Source: DASRIA01 sp963724065
Lineage (GTDB): Bacteria; Actinomycetota; Thermoleophilia; Solirubrobacterales; JBBDJG01
Reading direction: 5' to 3'
Assembly: GCA_963724065.1 (NCBI GenBank)
Contig: CAVRTB010000004.1
Span: forward strand, 186,001 to 250,000
DNA: 64,000 nt
Shown here: positions 26,283-34,238 of the stretch, in pieces
Layout of the letters: each line of letters begins with the position of its first letter
Position numbering within the stretch: position 1 is the stretch's first letter
Made by a program: the position numbers and the translations under genes
The notes under the pieces: model-generated
The model's database searches: none
What the model saw: only the letters and a program-made list of their open reading frames with translations
What the model was told of the DNA's origin: nothing

Positions 26283-27555
26283 GGCCGGCCAGCTCCTCCC
26301 GCAATCGCGCCAGCGGGACCTCGTCCTGCTCGCGGCGGGTCATGTCCCGCACGGCGGCGGCGGAGCGCTCCCACTCCTGGGGACCGATGATCACGACCCA
26401 GCGGGACCCGAGCCGCTCGGCCTGGCGCATCTGGGACTTCATCGAGCGGGCGCCCAGGTCCATGGTCGCGCCATAGCCCTCCTCGCGCAGCTCCGACATC
26501 GCGCGGAACACCCGCGAGCGCGCGCGCGGCTCGCTCACGATGAAGACGAACTGGGGCCGTCCGTCGGCGCCCTCATCGTCGGCGGCCTCCTCCCCACGCG
26601 CGTCGAGCAGCACCTGTTCGATCCGCTCGAGCCCCGTCGCCCATCCGGCCCCCGGCGTGGACGGCCCGCCGAGCTGCTCGATCAGTCGGTCGTAGCGCCC
26701 GCCGCCGCCGATGCCGCTCTGCGCGCCAAGCGTGTCCGCCCTGAACTCGAACACTGTCCGCGTGTAGTAGTCCAGCCCGCGCACGAGGCGCGGATCGAGC
26801 TCATAGTCGATCCCCGCTCCGTCGAGCAGGCGCCGCACCTCGTCGAAGTGCTCGGCGTCCGCGTCGGACAGGCGCTCGACCATCTTCGGGGCGGACCCGG
26901 TCACGGCGACGATCTCCGGCGCGTCCCAGTCGAAGGCGCGCATCGGGTTGATCTCGATCCGGCTGCGCTGCTCGGGATCGAAGACGTCGTGGCTGAGCAG
27001 GAACTCGCCCAGCTCCCGGGTGTACTCGGCACGCGACGCGGGGTCACCGATGCTCGTCAGGTGGAGGCGCACCCCGGGCAGGCCGAGGCGCGCGTACAGG
27101 TGGGCGAGCAGGTCGATCAGCTCCGCGTCGGCGGCCGCGTCGTCGGAGCCGATCGTCTCGGCGCCGACCTGGCTGTGCTGGCGGTAGCGCCCCGACTGGG
27201 GCGACTCGTAGCGGAACATCGGGCCGGTGTACCAGAGCTTCACCGGCTGGGGCAGCTTGTGCATGCCGTGCTCGATGTAGGCGCGACAGACCGGCGCCGT
27301 CCCCTCCGGGCGCAGCGTGAGCGAGCGCTCGCCGCGGTCTGTGAACGTGTACATCTCCTTGCGCACGATGTCGGTCGCCTCGCCGACGGTGCGCACGAAC
27401 AGGTCGGAATCCTCGAAGGCCGGGGTGTCGATCTGCCCGAATCCCGCTCCCTGGAGGAGGGCTCGCGCCTCCGCCACGATCTCGCGCCGGAGCGCCGCGC
27501 GGGCGGGCAGCAGGTCGTAGGTGCCGCGGGGAGCCTGGTGCTTGGCCGGGCTCAA
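26272..27555 (-). CDS. hisS: Histidyl-tRNA synthetase
   Basis: A 427-residue class IIa synthetase starting with APRGTYDLLP. Motif 2 is TLRPEGTAPVCRAYIEHGM, the histidine motifs are LVRGLDYYTRTVFEF and GGGGRYDRLIEQLGG, and motif 3 is GWATGLERI. The C-terminal alpha/beta anticodon domain follows. The TTG start overlaps the stop of the upstream hydrolase (TTGA). Normal length, with aspS downstream as in many bacteria. Confidence 0.96.
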   Translation of the reverse strand: MSPAKHQAPRGTYDLLPARAALRREIVAEARALLQGAGFGQIDTPAFEDSDLFVRTVGEATDIVRKEMYTFTDRGERSLTLRPEGTAPVCRAYIEHGMHKLPQPVKLWYTGPMFRYESPQSGRYRQHSQVGAETIGSDDAAADAELIDLLAHLYARLGLPGVRLHLTSIGDPASRAEYTRELGEFLLSHDVFDPEQRSRIEINPMRAFDWDAPEIVAVTGSAPKMVERLSDADAEHFDEVRRLLDGAGIDYELDPRLVRGLDYYTRTVFEFRADTLGAQSGIGGGGRYDRLIEQLGGPSTPGAGWATGLERIEQVLLDARGEEAADDEGADGRPQFVFIVSEPRARSRVFRAMSELREEGYGATMDLGARSMKSQMRQAERLGSRWVVIIGPQEWERSAAAVRDMTRREQDEVPLARLREELAGRAL

Positions 27556-28202
27556 GGCCCGCCCGCCGCCAGCTCGGCGAGAAACGGGTTCGTGCGCCGC
27601 TCGGCGTCCAGCGTCGTGATGCCCATGTGCCCCGGATAGACGGCGGTCTCGCCGGGCAACGACTCGATCAGCGTCCCGATCGACGCGAGCAGCACCTCCC
27701 AGTCGCCGCCAGGGAGGTCCGTGCGGCCGACCGATCCCTGGAACAGCACGTCACCCGAGAAGGCCGCCTGCTCGGAGGGGATCGAGAAGGTCAGGTGGCC
27801 GGGGCTGTGGCCGGGCGTGAAGAGCACGTCGATCTCGAGGCCCGCGATGTCGAGGCGCTCGCCGCCGGCCAGCGTGTGGTCGGCCTCGTAGCTCTCGAAT
27901 GGCCCGACCCCGGCGAACGGGACGTAGCGCATGATGTCCGCCAGCACCGGGCGCTCGATCTCCGACACGTACACGGGCGCGCCGGTCTCGCGGGCCACCG
28001 GCGCGACCGCGCCGACGTGATCGAAGTGCGTATGCGTGAGGAGGATCGCCTCGACCGTGAGCCCGAGCTCGCGGACGGCGCCCAGGATCCGGTCCGGCTC
28101 ATCCCCGGGGTCGAAGATGACGGCGCGATCCGACCCGTCGCGGCGCGCGACGAAGCAGTTCTCCGCGACGGGGCCGACGGTGAACATCCGGACGTCCATC
28201 AC
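27552..28202 (-). CDS. Glyoxalase II-like metallo-beta-lactamase fold hydrolase
   Basis: A 216-residue single-domain hydrolase with THTHFDHVGAV metal site 1, further ligands in FTPGHSPGH, FSGDVLF and YPGHM. It is closer to the short YcbL/GloB2 group than to true glyoxalase II with its extra helical domain. A thioester substrate is likely but unproven. The reading begins with GTG at 28202, which overlaps the upstream gene's stop; ATG one codon later is equally possible. Confidence 0.88.
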   Translation of the reverse strand: MMDVRMFTVGPVAENCFVARRDGSDRAVIFDPGDEPDRILGAVRELGLTVEAILLTHTHFDHVGAVAPVARETGAPVYVSEIERPVLADIMRYVPFAGVGPFESYEADHTLAGGERLDIAGLEIDVLFTPGHSPGHLTFSIPSEQAAFSGDVLFQGSVGRTDLPGGDWEVLLASIGTLIESLPGETAVYPGHMGITTLDAERRTNPFLAELAAGGP

Positions 28203-28561
28203 TGAGGCGCCTGCTCCTTATCGGCAGCACGCTTGGACATCCGGCGCCGGTAGGTGAACGTGTCGATCGCGTGGAACGACGGCGTGTAGATCGCCCCGGC
28301 GACGAGCGACAGGCCGATCGCGCCGCCGACCGGCGCATCGAGGAGCAGGACGAGCAAAAGGAACAGGCTTACGGCGGCGATCGCGCCACGGGTGAGCGCG
28401 CCGCGCCAGGTCGGCGGGCGGTTGAGCTTCTCCTTGCGGCGCTGCTCGGAGGTCGCGCGGACCTCGCCGCGCGAGCGCGGCCGCGCCCGCGAGCGGGACT
28501 GGCGCACGCTGCCCCCCTGGGTCCCGCGGTGCTTGCGTCGTCTGCGCTGTGCCCTGGCCAT
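28199..28561 (-). CDS. Small basic protein with two membrane helices
   Basis: A 120-residue protein. Residues 1-55 are strongly basic (many Arg and Lys) and probably cytoplasmic; two hydrophobic helices follow (about 57-75 and 78-95), then a basic end. No family recognised. It sits between the formiminotransferase-like gene (8-nt gap) and the hydrolase (GTGA overlap), so it belongs to this operon. ATG at 28561 is the only sensible start before the helices. Confidence 0.7.
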   Translation of the reverse strand: MARAQRRRRKHRGTQGGSVRQSRSRARPRSRGEVRATSEQRRKEKLNRPPTWRGALTRGAIAAVSLFLLLVLLLDAPVGGAIGLSLVAGAIYTPSFHAIDTFTYRRRMSKRAADKEQAPQ

Positions 28562-28569
28562 GCCGCGAG

Positions 28570-29481
28570 TTATACGTGCCAGGCGGGCATGCGGTTGTCG
28601 AGCAGATGGCGGCGCTCGTCGAAGCCGCGCAACTCGACATCGGATGGAAAGCCTTCGAGCGCGGCCGCGGGCGCCAGCCCGACCAGCTCGGCAACAGCGA
28701 CCGAGGCGCCGAGCGGCTCGGCGGCGGCGCGGACAGCGCCGACGACCGTGGCGAGCGGCACGGCGAACGGGTCGTGGACGTTGGTGGAGACCTGCGCCAC
28801 CCCGCGGGTACCGAGCTTCACCCCGATCGCGCGCACGCCTTGCAGCCCGCCGCCACGCTCGCGCACAGCGGCCGCGATGCTCTTTGCGATCTCGATGTCG
28901 TCCGTGTCGAGCTCGACGTTGAACGCGACGAGCGGCGGCCGCGCGCCGACGAGCGCGCCGCCGGCGGTCGGGTGCAGGCGCGGCGGGCCGAAGTCCGGAG
29001 CGAGATCGCCGTCCGACAGACGGCTCGAGAGAGCCGCGACCCCGCCGTCGCGGAAGAACGACCGCTCGCGCCGCTCCTCCGACGCGGCGAGCTCCCCGTA
29101 CACGAAAACCGGGAGCTCGAGCTCGCCCGCGAGCCGGTTCGCGACGGCGAGGGCCTCGTCGTGGGCCAGCTCGCGCTCGTCCGGTCGCAGGTAGACGATC
29201 GGCACCACGTCGAGCGCGCCGATGCACGGATGGGCGCCCTCGTGGACGCGCATGTCGACGTGCTCGATCACCTTGCGCGCGGCGCTCAGCAGGGAGTCGG
29301 CGATCTCCTGAGGGCCCCCGAGGACGGTGAAGACGCTGCGGTTGTGGTCAGCATCGGAGTGGACGTCGAGCACACTGCAACCATGCGCGCCCAGGGCGCG
29401 GCCGAACGCCGAGATGCAGGCCGCGTCCCGTCCCTCGCTGACGTTCGGGACCGCCTCGAGAACAATCGGGTCGCTCGTCAC
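28570..29481 (-). CDS. Glutamate formimidoyltransferase-like protein
   Basis: A 303-residue protein covering both formiminotransferase subdomains (FTCD N and C). It starts with EAVPNVSEGRD, then DVHSDADHNRSVFT and HEGAHPCIGALDVVP, which carry the folate-site and catalytic His residues. The second half has HPTAGGALVGARPPLVAFNVEL and GVKLGTRGVAQVSTNV. It moves the formimino group of histidine breakdown to tetrahydrofolate in known members. No hut genes are nearby, so a different acceptor is possible. Confidence 0.88.
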   Translation of the reverse strand: MTSDPIVLEAVPNVSEGRDAACISAFGRALGAHGCSVLDVHSDADHNRSVFTVLGGPQEIADSLLSAARKVIEHVDMRVHEGAHPCIGALDVVPIVYLRPDERELAHDEALAVANRLAGELELPVFVYGELAASEERRERSFFRDGGVAALSSRLSDGDLAPDFGPPRLHPTAGGALVGARPPLVAFNVELDTDDIEIAKSIAAAVRERGGGLQGVRAIGVKLGTRGVAQVSTNVHDPFAVPLATVVGAVRAAAEPLGASVAVAELVGLAPAAALEGFPSDVELRGFDERRHLLDNRMPAWHV

Positions 29482-29490
29482 GGGGCCATC

Positions 29491-29913
29491 CTACGGCTCG
29501 CCGACGCCTGCCGCCTTGAGCGCCTCGGCGCGGTTCGTGTAGACGTGTCCCCAGGTGATCTGGCCGCCGGAGATCCGCCAAAGCCATGCGGCGGGCGAGT
29601 CGGAGATGTACCCGCCCTGCCCTCGCGCGTAGACGCGCCCGAAGACGAGCACGCGGTCCCCCAGATCCCGGAACTCGTGGGGAATGATGTCGAGCTGGAG
29701 CCAGACACGGCCTGCGTCCTCGACGTAGCGGCGCAGCCCTTCGTGACCCCGGTAGGGCTCGGAGCGCTCGACGATCGAGGCCGTGACCTGCGGGAAGAAC
29801 TCCATGTCCGGCCCGACGAGATCGACCATTGCGTCGATGTCGCCCTGCGAGAACGCCTCGTACATGCGACGGACCAGATCGATGTTTGCCTTTGCCGGCT
29901 GGGCTGATTCCAC
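29491..29913 (-). CDS. SnoaL/NTF2-like protein
   Basis: A 140-residue cone-shaped alpha+beta barrel protein: NIDLVRRMYEAFSQGDID helix, DLVGPDMEFFPQ, YRGHEGLRRYVED and a final strand GGQITWGHVYT. Proteins of this group include hydrolases, isomerases and binding proteins, and the substrate is unknown. GTG at 29913 is chosen because the fold begins a few residues later; TTG at 29994 would add 27 unconserved residues. It ends 9 bases before the formiminotransferase-like start and may be cotranscribed. Confidence 0.75.
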   Translation of the reverse strand: MESAQPAKANIDLVRRMYEAFSQGDIDAMVDLVGPDMEFFPQVTASIVERSEPYRGHEGLRRYVEDAGRVWLQLDIIPHEFRDLGDRVLVFGRVYARGQGGYISDSPAAWLWRISGGQITWGHVYTNRAEALKAAGVGEP

Positions 29914-30035
29914 GCTGTACAAGGTCTCAGAGAGAGAGGTATCGAACCTTCCGTCGCAGGTCCTGAGGATGACCCGCTCGCGGTCGGCGATCAATGCCGG
30001 AGCGCTGCCGACCCGCTGCTAGGCTTGCCGCACCT

Positions 30036-30109
30036 GCCGGAGTAGCTCAGTCGGTTAGAGCAGCGGAATCATAATCCGCGTGTCGGGGGTTCGAGTCCCT
30101 CCTCCGGCA
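30036..30109 (+). tRNA. tRNA-Met (CAU), elongator type
   Basis: The cloverleaf closes: acceptor GCCGGAG/CTCCGGC, D-arm GCTC...GAGC, anticodon arm GCGGA-ATCATAA-TCCGC, variable loop GTGTC, T-arm with TTCGAGT, and discriminator A. The CCA is not encoded. G1-C72 pairing and absence of the three-GC initiator stem rule out initiator tRNA. tRNA-Ile2 (lysidine-modified CAU) cannot be excluded by sequence alone. Confidence 0.93.
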
Positions 30110-30144
30110 TCGCTTGCAGCGCCGTCACCTGGGCGCGTCGTCGA

Positions 30145-30996
30145 CTACGAGAACGCGGGCTCCTCCCGCCCCGGGAAGACCTCCGGGAGCCCGGCGCTCA
30201 CCTTGTCCTCGAACTGCGGATCGCGCTTCTCGAGGAACGAGGTGATGCCCTCGCGCGCGTCGTCCGACTGGCCCCGCGCGAGCATCGCCCGTGAGTCCGC
30301 GCGGTGCGCGTCCATCGGATGGCCCGCGCCGAGCATCGTCCACATCAGGCGGCGCGCAAGCGCCACCGAGACCGGCGCGGACGCCGCGATCTCGGCAGCG
30401 AGGACGTGCGCGGCGCCGATCAGGTCGACGGGCGCGTGCACGCTGCGCACGAGGCCTCCGGCCAGCGCCTCCTCCGCCGTGAAGACCCGGCCGGTCGCGA
30501 CCCACTCCATCGCCTGGCCGATCCCGACGATGCGCGGCAGGAACCAGCTCGAGCACGCCTCCGGGACGATGCCGCGGCGCGCGAAGACGAACCCGATCTT
30601 CGCCCCTTGCGCGACGAGGCGGACGTCCATCGGCAGCGTCATCGTGATCCCGACCCCGACCGCCGGCCCGTTGATCGCCGCGATCACCGGCTTGTTCGAG
30701 TCGAAGATCCGCAGCGCAACCACCCCGCCGGTGTCGCGCGGCACCGCGTCCCCCTCCTGCCGATCGCGCCAGTCGAACGTGTCGCCGCCCCCGCCCAGAT
30801 CGGCGCCGGCGCAGAAGCCGCGGCCCTCGCCGGTCACGATCACCGCGCGCACGTCGTCGTCCGCGTCGGCGCGGTCGAACGCCTCGATCAGCTCCCGGCC
30901 CATCGTCGGCGTGAACGCATTCAGCCGGTCCGGCCGGTCGAGGGTGATGGTCAGCACGTGGTCGGCGACCTCGTAGCGGATGTCTTCGAAGCTCAT
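30145..30996 (-). CDS. Enoyl-CoA hydratase/isomerase family protein
   Basis: A 283-residue crotonase-fold enzyme acting on acyl-CoA. The first oxyanion-hole strand is GFCAGADLGGG and the second lies in NGPAVGVGITMTLPMDVRL. The usual hydratase Glu144 is absent (GITMT), while the acid at IVPEACSSWFLPR matches the single catalytic Glu of delta3,delta2-enoyl-CoA isomerases. Isomerase or another single-acid reaction is therefore more likely than classic hydration. The ATG has AGGAGG nine bases upstream. It stands alone. Confidence 0.88.
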   Translation of the reverse strand: MSFEDIRYEVADHVLTITLDRPDRLNAFTPTMGRELIEAFDRADADDDVRAVIVTGEGRGFCAGADLGGGGDTFDWRDRQEGDAVPRDTGGVVALRIFDSNKPVIAAINGPAVGVGITMTLPMDVRLVAQGAKIGFVFARRGIVPEACSSWFLPRIVGIGQAMEWVATGRVFTAEEALAGGLVRSVHAPVDLIGAAHVLAAEIAASAPVSVALARRLMWTMLGAGHPMDAHRADSRAMLARGQSDDAREGITSFLEKRDPQFEDKVSAGLPEVFPGREEPAFS

Positions 30997-31089
30997 GCGG
31001 GCATGCCTCCTGTCGAACGGCGCTCGGTGCGCCGCGAGCCTACATGCCGGGCCCGGGACCGGGTGCGCCCGAGGGAAAGGACGCTACAG

Positions 31090-32478
31090 CTAGCGACCCA
31101 CCATGACGAGCACCATGTTCGAGCTGCCGGCGCCCGGCACCCGCGCGCGCAGCTTGAGCGTGCGGTACCCGCGCGGCACACGCGTGCGGCCGACCCGGCG
31201 AAAGGCCTCGTGGTCCGTGTCGCCGAGCCGCACCGTCGCGCGATAGTCGTTGCCACGCAGTCGCATCCGCCCGACGCGACGCCAGGCCTGGCCATGCCTG
31301 ACTCTCAACACGGCCCATCTGGGGGCGTCGGCGGGCGTCTTCGGCGACGTGACGATCGCGCGCAGGTGGAGCTTTCCACCGGGCCAGACGACGGATGCGC
31401 TCGAGCGAAGCAGCACCGGGCGCCCTCGTCTGACGCGAGGCTTCGCAGCCTGCGGCCCAGGAGCGACAGGCCCCGCGAGCACGTCCGCGCACATCGTCCC
31501 CGCCGCAACCCGGAAGTCCTTTGCGGCGCGGCTGAAAAACGCGGGCTCGACCACCAGATTCTCGAGCAGCGGAACGGCGATGTTGGGCTGGATGCCGGCG
31601 AAGCCGGGGTGCCGCACGCTCCATACGCAATTCAGCCGCGCAACGTTGCCGCGGCCCGTGAGCTCGAAGTCCTCGATGTTGTAGCGCACGACCGGATTGG
31701 TGATGACGTTGTGCTCGAGCACGTTGGTCGACGACTCGCGCGAGAACACGACGCCCTGACCGTTCCCGTCGATCACGTTGCGCGCGACATAGCTGTTGTC
31801 CGCGTCGGGAAAGAGCTGCACGCCGCGATCGGCGTTGTCGTAGATCCAGTTGTCGGTGATGCGTGCACCGTCCGACTCCTCGACGTAGATGCCGTGGTGG
31901 TGGTTCGTGGGCGGCAGCTGCCCGCAGTTGTGGATGCGGTTGCGCTCGATCACCGTGTTGCGCGCGCGCCCGTACTCCGTCGAGCCCAGCAGGAAGCAGA
32001 TCGTGGTGTGGTAGTTCGTCACGTCGTTGTCGCGGAACACCGCGTTGTCGCCGTTGACCGTCGGGCTCGGCAGGTTCGCGACGTTGCGACCGTCGAGGTC
32101 TAGTTGCTGCACGACGACGTTGTTCGCGTCGTCGGACACGTGAATGCGCCCGATCACGGTCGCGCGCTCGCCCGGGTAGCTGGTGAGGGTGATCGGCGCG
32201 CTCGCGCTGCCGCCCTTCGTGAACTTCACGTCACCCTGGAAAACACCCTCGCGCAGGCAGCCGGTATGACCGGCCTGGAGCGCATCGACCAGCCGGCCCA
32301 CCGTGGCGTATGGGCGCGAGGCCGTGCCGGGATTTATGTTCGAGCCCAGGGGCGATGCGACCTTGTCGCAGACAGGTCTTGATTGCATGACGTCGATGGC
32401 CCCGGACGATCCGGTGACCACCATGCCAAAAATGAATGCCACGACCGCAGCCGTGACGGCCAAGAACTTGAGCGGCAA
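31090..32478 (-). CDS. Secreted right-handed beta-helix repeat protein
   Basis: A 462-residue exported protein. A signal segment (1-27) is followed by TASRPYATVGRLVDALQAGHTGCL, the entry motif of pectate-lyase-like helices, then repeated rungs such as NTVIERNRIHNCG, ARITDNWIYDNADRGVQLF and SYVARNVIDGNGQGVVF (about 115-290). A basic Arg-rich beta domain forms the C-terminus (about 345-462). No catalytic set is recognised; polysaccharide binding or lysis is possible. Start TTG 32478 has GGGAG nine bases upstream. Confidence 0.78.
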   Translation of the reverse strand: MPLKFLAVTAAVVAFIFGMVVTGSSGAIDVMQSRPVCDKVASPLGSNINPGTASRPYATVGRLVDALQAGHTGCLREGVFQGDVKFTKGGSASAPITLTSYPGERATVIGRIHVSDDANNVVVQQLDLDGRNVANLPSPTVNGDNAVFRDNDVTNYHTTICFLLGSTEYGRARNTVIERNRIHNCGQLPPTNHHHGIYVEESDGARITDNWIYDNADRGVQLFPDADNSYVARNVIDGNGQGVVFSRESSTNVLEHNVITNPVVRYNIEDFELTGRGNVARLNCVWSVRHPGFAGIQPNIAVPLLENLVVEPAFFSRAAKDFRVAAGTMCADVLAGPVAPGPQAAKPRVRRGRPVLLRSSASVVWPGGKLHLRAIVTSPKTPADAPRWAVLRVRHGQAWRRVGRMRLRGNDYRATVRLGDTDHEAFRRVGRTRVPRGYRTLKLRARVPGAGSSNMVLVMVGR

Positions 32479-32627
32479 CGCGCGGGACTCCCTTCCTTGC
32501 GCCCAACAGACCCCTCAAGCGTAGTGAAATGCAGGGATTTCGTCCACGGGAATTACGGGGGAGCCCCGCGACGGCGCCGTGATGCTCCTGCGGCGCGGCC
32601 CTGCCGCGCCCGGATGCGAACCCGCGC

Positions 32628-32702
32628 CTAGTGCCCGGGGAGCACTAGCGCCAAGATGAGCATGAGCGTGAAGTAGCCGAATGCGATTCGGGTCAAGACC
32701 AT
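32628..32702 (-). CDS. Possible 24-residue hydrophobic peptide
   Basis: ATG at 32702 opens a 24-codon frame encoding MVLTRIAFGYFTLMLILALV plus four residues, a single membrane-spanning helix. There is no convincing ribosome site, and the frame is short enough to be chance. It lies between the beta-helix gene and a perfect hairpin. Confidence 0.25.
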   Translation of the reverse strand: MVLTRIAFGYFTLMLILALVLPGH

Positions 32703-32719
32703 CGGCGTGGCTTTCTTCA

Positions 32720-32748
32720 GCGTCCCGGCGCATCCTGCGCCGGGACGC
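32720..32748 (-). terminator. Perfect 13-bp hairpin
   Basis: Two 13-nt arms pair perfectly around a TCC loop, 60 bases past the stop of the lipoprotein gene. No U-tract. A terminator for the lipoprotein/membrane protein pair is the simplest reading. Confidence 0.6.
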
Positions 32749-32807
32749 CAGGTGGATTCGCGGATGAAACTACCCACCCGGTCGGACCGAACCCCCTGGA
32801 GGGGCGA

Positions 32808-33377
32808 TCAGGACTTGCGAAGGCCCTCGAGGCAGCCCGAGTAGACCGCCTCGGGATAGCCGCGCGGCTGGTTGCGCCGTGCGGCTTCGCGCGCGATGTC
32901 CTCGGGATCGGCGCTCTTGATGTCGTACTCCTTGCGCATGCCTTCGACGCCCGCCTGGCGGCAGAAGTAGCGCGACGCCTCAAAGATCTGGCGCGCGATC
33001 CCGGTGAAGTCGCCCTCGGATTTCGGAGGCCCGCCTACGTCCGGGGACTTGCCGCGATCCTTCCCGCCCACCTTCGGGGCGGGCGCCTTGTCGTCGAGAT
33101 CCGGCGCCGGAGTCCCGTCGTCGCCCGCGTTGCCGCTCTCTCCCCCGGCGCCGCTTCGGCGCCCGCCCCCCTCCTTGGCGCCGCTGCCCGCATCGCCGCC
33201 CGTGCCCTCTCCCGAGCCCGAGCCGCCCTGACCCTCGCCCGCGCCGCCGTCTGACGTTCGCTCCTGAGTCGCCGGCGCCTGCGCCGCATCGCCACCCGAA
33301 GACCCGCCGTCGTCGCCGCCGCACGCGACGAGTCCCAACCCCGCCACCGCGACCGCCAGCAGTACAGCGCGGCGCAT
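32808..33377 (-). CDS. Lipoprotein with long Gly/Ser/Pro linker
   Basis: A 189-residue protein with lipobox LGLVAC (cleavage before Cys19). A low-complexity Gly/Ser/Glu/Ala stretch (about 20-115) tethers a small C-terminal domain of about 65 residues containing YFCRQAG and YSGCLEGLR, with two cysteines that could form a disulfide. No family recognised. Its ATG overlaps the stop of the upstream membrane protein by one base (TGATG), so the two are coupled and may act together. Confidence 0.75.
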   Translation of the reverse strand: MRRAVLLAVAVAGLGLVACGGDDGGSSGGDAAQAPATQERTSDGGAGEGQGGSGSGEGTGGDAGSGAKEGGGRRSGAGGESGNAGDDGTPAPDLDDKAPAPKVGGKDRGKSPDVGGPPKSEGDFTGIARQIFEASRYFCRQAGVEGMRKEYDIKSADPEDIAREAARRNQPRGYPEAVYSGCLEGLRKS

Positions 33378-33799
33378 CAGGCGCTGGGAAGCGGGGACCC
33401 GGCGAGGAACAGGAACCAGAGCAGCGCCACTGCGATCCCGAGCAGCGCCGTCGAGACCACGACCACGTCGAGGACCGTCACCTCCGGCCGCGAGTCCTCG
33501 TCGCCGCGCAGGCTGCGCATCCATGGCAGGCGCACCCTGACCATCGGCACGTGCCCGCTCACCTCCTGGTAGCGGCGATGGATCCGCGCAAGCCCGAAGG
33601 AGACCGCGATCGTCGACGCGAGGACCCCGATCGCCACCACGAAGTACGGCCCCATGCTGGCCCGCTGGGTCTCGGACATCTGCGACCCGATCCAGAGCCA
33701 GATCACCGGATTGCCGAACCAGAGCATCAGGCCGCCCGCCACCATCAGCGCGATCAAGCCTCCCTGTTTCGCCCGGCGGGACATCCACCGGCCGATCAT
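33377..33799 (-). CDS. Membrane protein with three predicted helices
   Basis: A 140-residue protein with helices at about 12-38, 50-70 and 112-136, and a basic loop between the second and third (RIHRRYQEVSGHVP). No family recognised. It is translationally coupled to the lipoprotein gene downstream. Confidence 0.7.
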   Translation of the reverse strand: MIGRWMSRRAKQGGLIALMVAGGLMLWFGNPVIWLWIGSQMSETQRASMGPYFVVAIGVLASTIAVSFGLARIHRRYQEVSGHVPMVRVRLPWMRSLRGDEDSRPEVTVLDVVVVSTALLGIAVALLWFLFLAGSPLPSA

Positions 33800-33854
33800 A
33801 GAAGGGCGCCGCCGCCCCGGAACCCGCTCGGTGGCAGAATCGTGCCCGGACCAG

Positions 33855-34112
33855 ATGAGGGTGGCGATCCGGAAGACCTGTCCCCGCTGCGGGCGAGAGA
33901 CACGCGAGCGGGCCGCGCGCTGCCGCGGCTGCGGCTACCGCTTTCCCGAGCAGTCGAGCCCGAAGCCCGCGGGCCTGGCGATGGGCGCGGGGTTCCCGCT
34001 GTTCGTCACCGGAACGATGATGCTGATCGTGGGCGAGCTGTCGACGCTGGTCACCGCGATCGCCGCGACGATGGTCGTCGTCGGCGTGGTGCTCTTCTTC
34101 GACCCGCGCTAG
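33855..34112 (+). CDS. Zinc-ribbon membrane protein
   Basis: An 85-residue protein. A rubredoxin-type zinc ribbon CPRCG...CRGCG occupies residues 9-27, followed by two hydrophobic helices (about 40-58 and 60-80). Such DZR/zinc-ribbon plus helix proteins are widespread and uncharacterised. ATG at 33855 is picked because it leaves the ribbon near the N-terminus. It is divergent from the membrane protein gene to its left. Confidence 0.7.
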   Translation: MRVAIRKTCPRCGRETRERAARCRGCGYRFPEQSSPKPAGLAMGAGFPLFVTGTMMLIVGELSTLVTAIAATMVVVGVVLFFDPR

Positions 34113-34140
34113 CTGATCGATTCCGAATCCGCGGATGCGA

Positions 34141-34155
34141 GGCGCGATCCGCGCC
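34141..34155. terminator. Short dyad between convergent genes
   Basis: GGCGCG and CGCGCC flank ATC between two genes that end toward each other. It could stop transcription from both sides, but it is only 6 bp. Confidence 0.3.
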
Positions 34156-34181
34156 GGCCTCCAACCCAACGTGGTGCTGTG

Positions 34182-34198
34182 TGGTTGCAGTGCAACCA
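34182..34198. promoter_or_regulatory. TGGTTGCA-G-TGCAACCA palindrome
   Basis: A perfect 8-bp inverted repeat with a 1-bp centre. A related dyad with matching flanks occurs at 41534-41550. The symmetry and size resemble MarR-type operators, but it sits between convergent genes, so its function is unclear. Confidence 0.45.
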
Positions 34199-34238
34199 TA
34201 AGGAACCGCGAATGCCCATTCACCCCGATCGGCGCCGG

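Noticed and set aside
30036..30109. Initiator tRNA-Met
   Set aside because: The acceptor begins with a paired G-C and the anticodon stem lacks three consecutive G-C pairs, so it is not an initiator.
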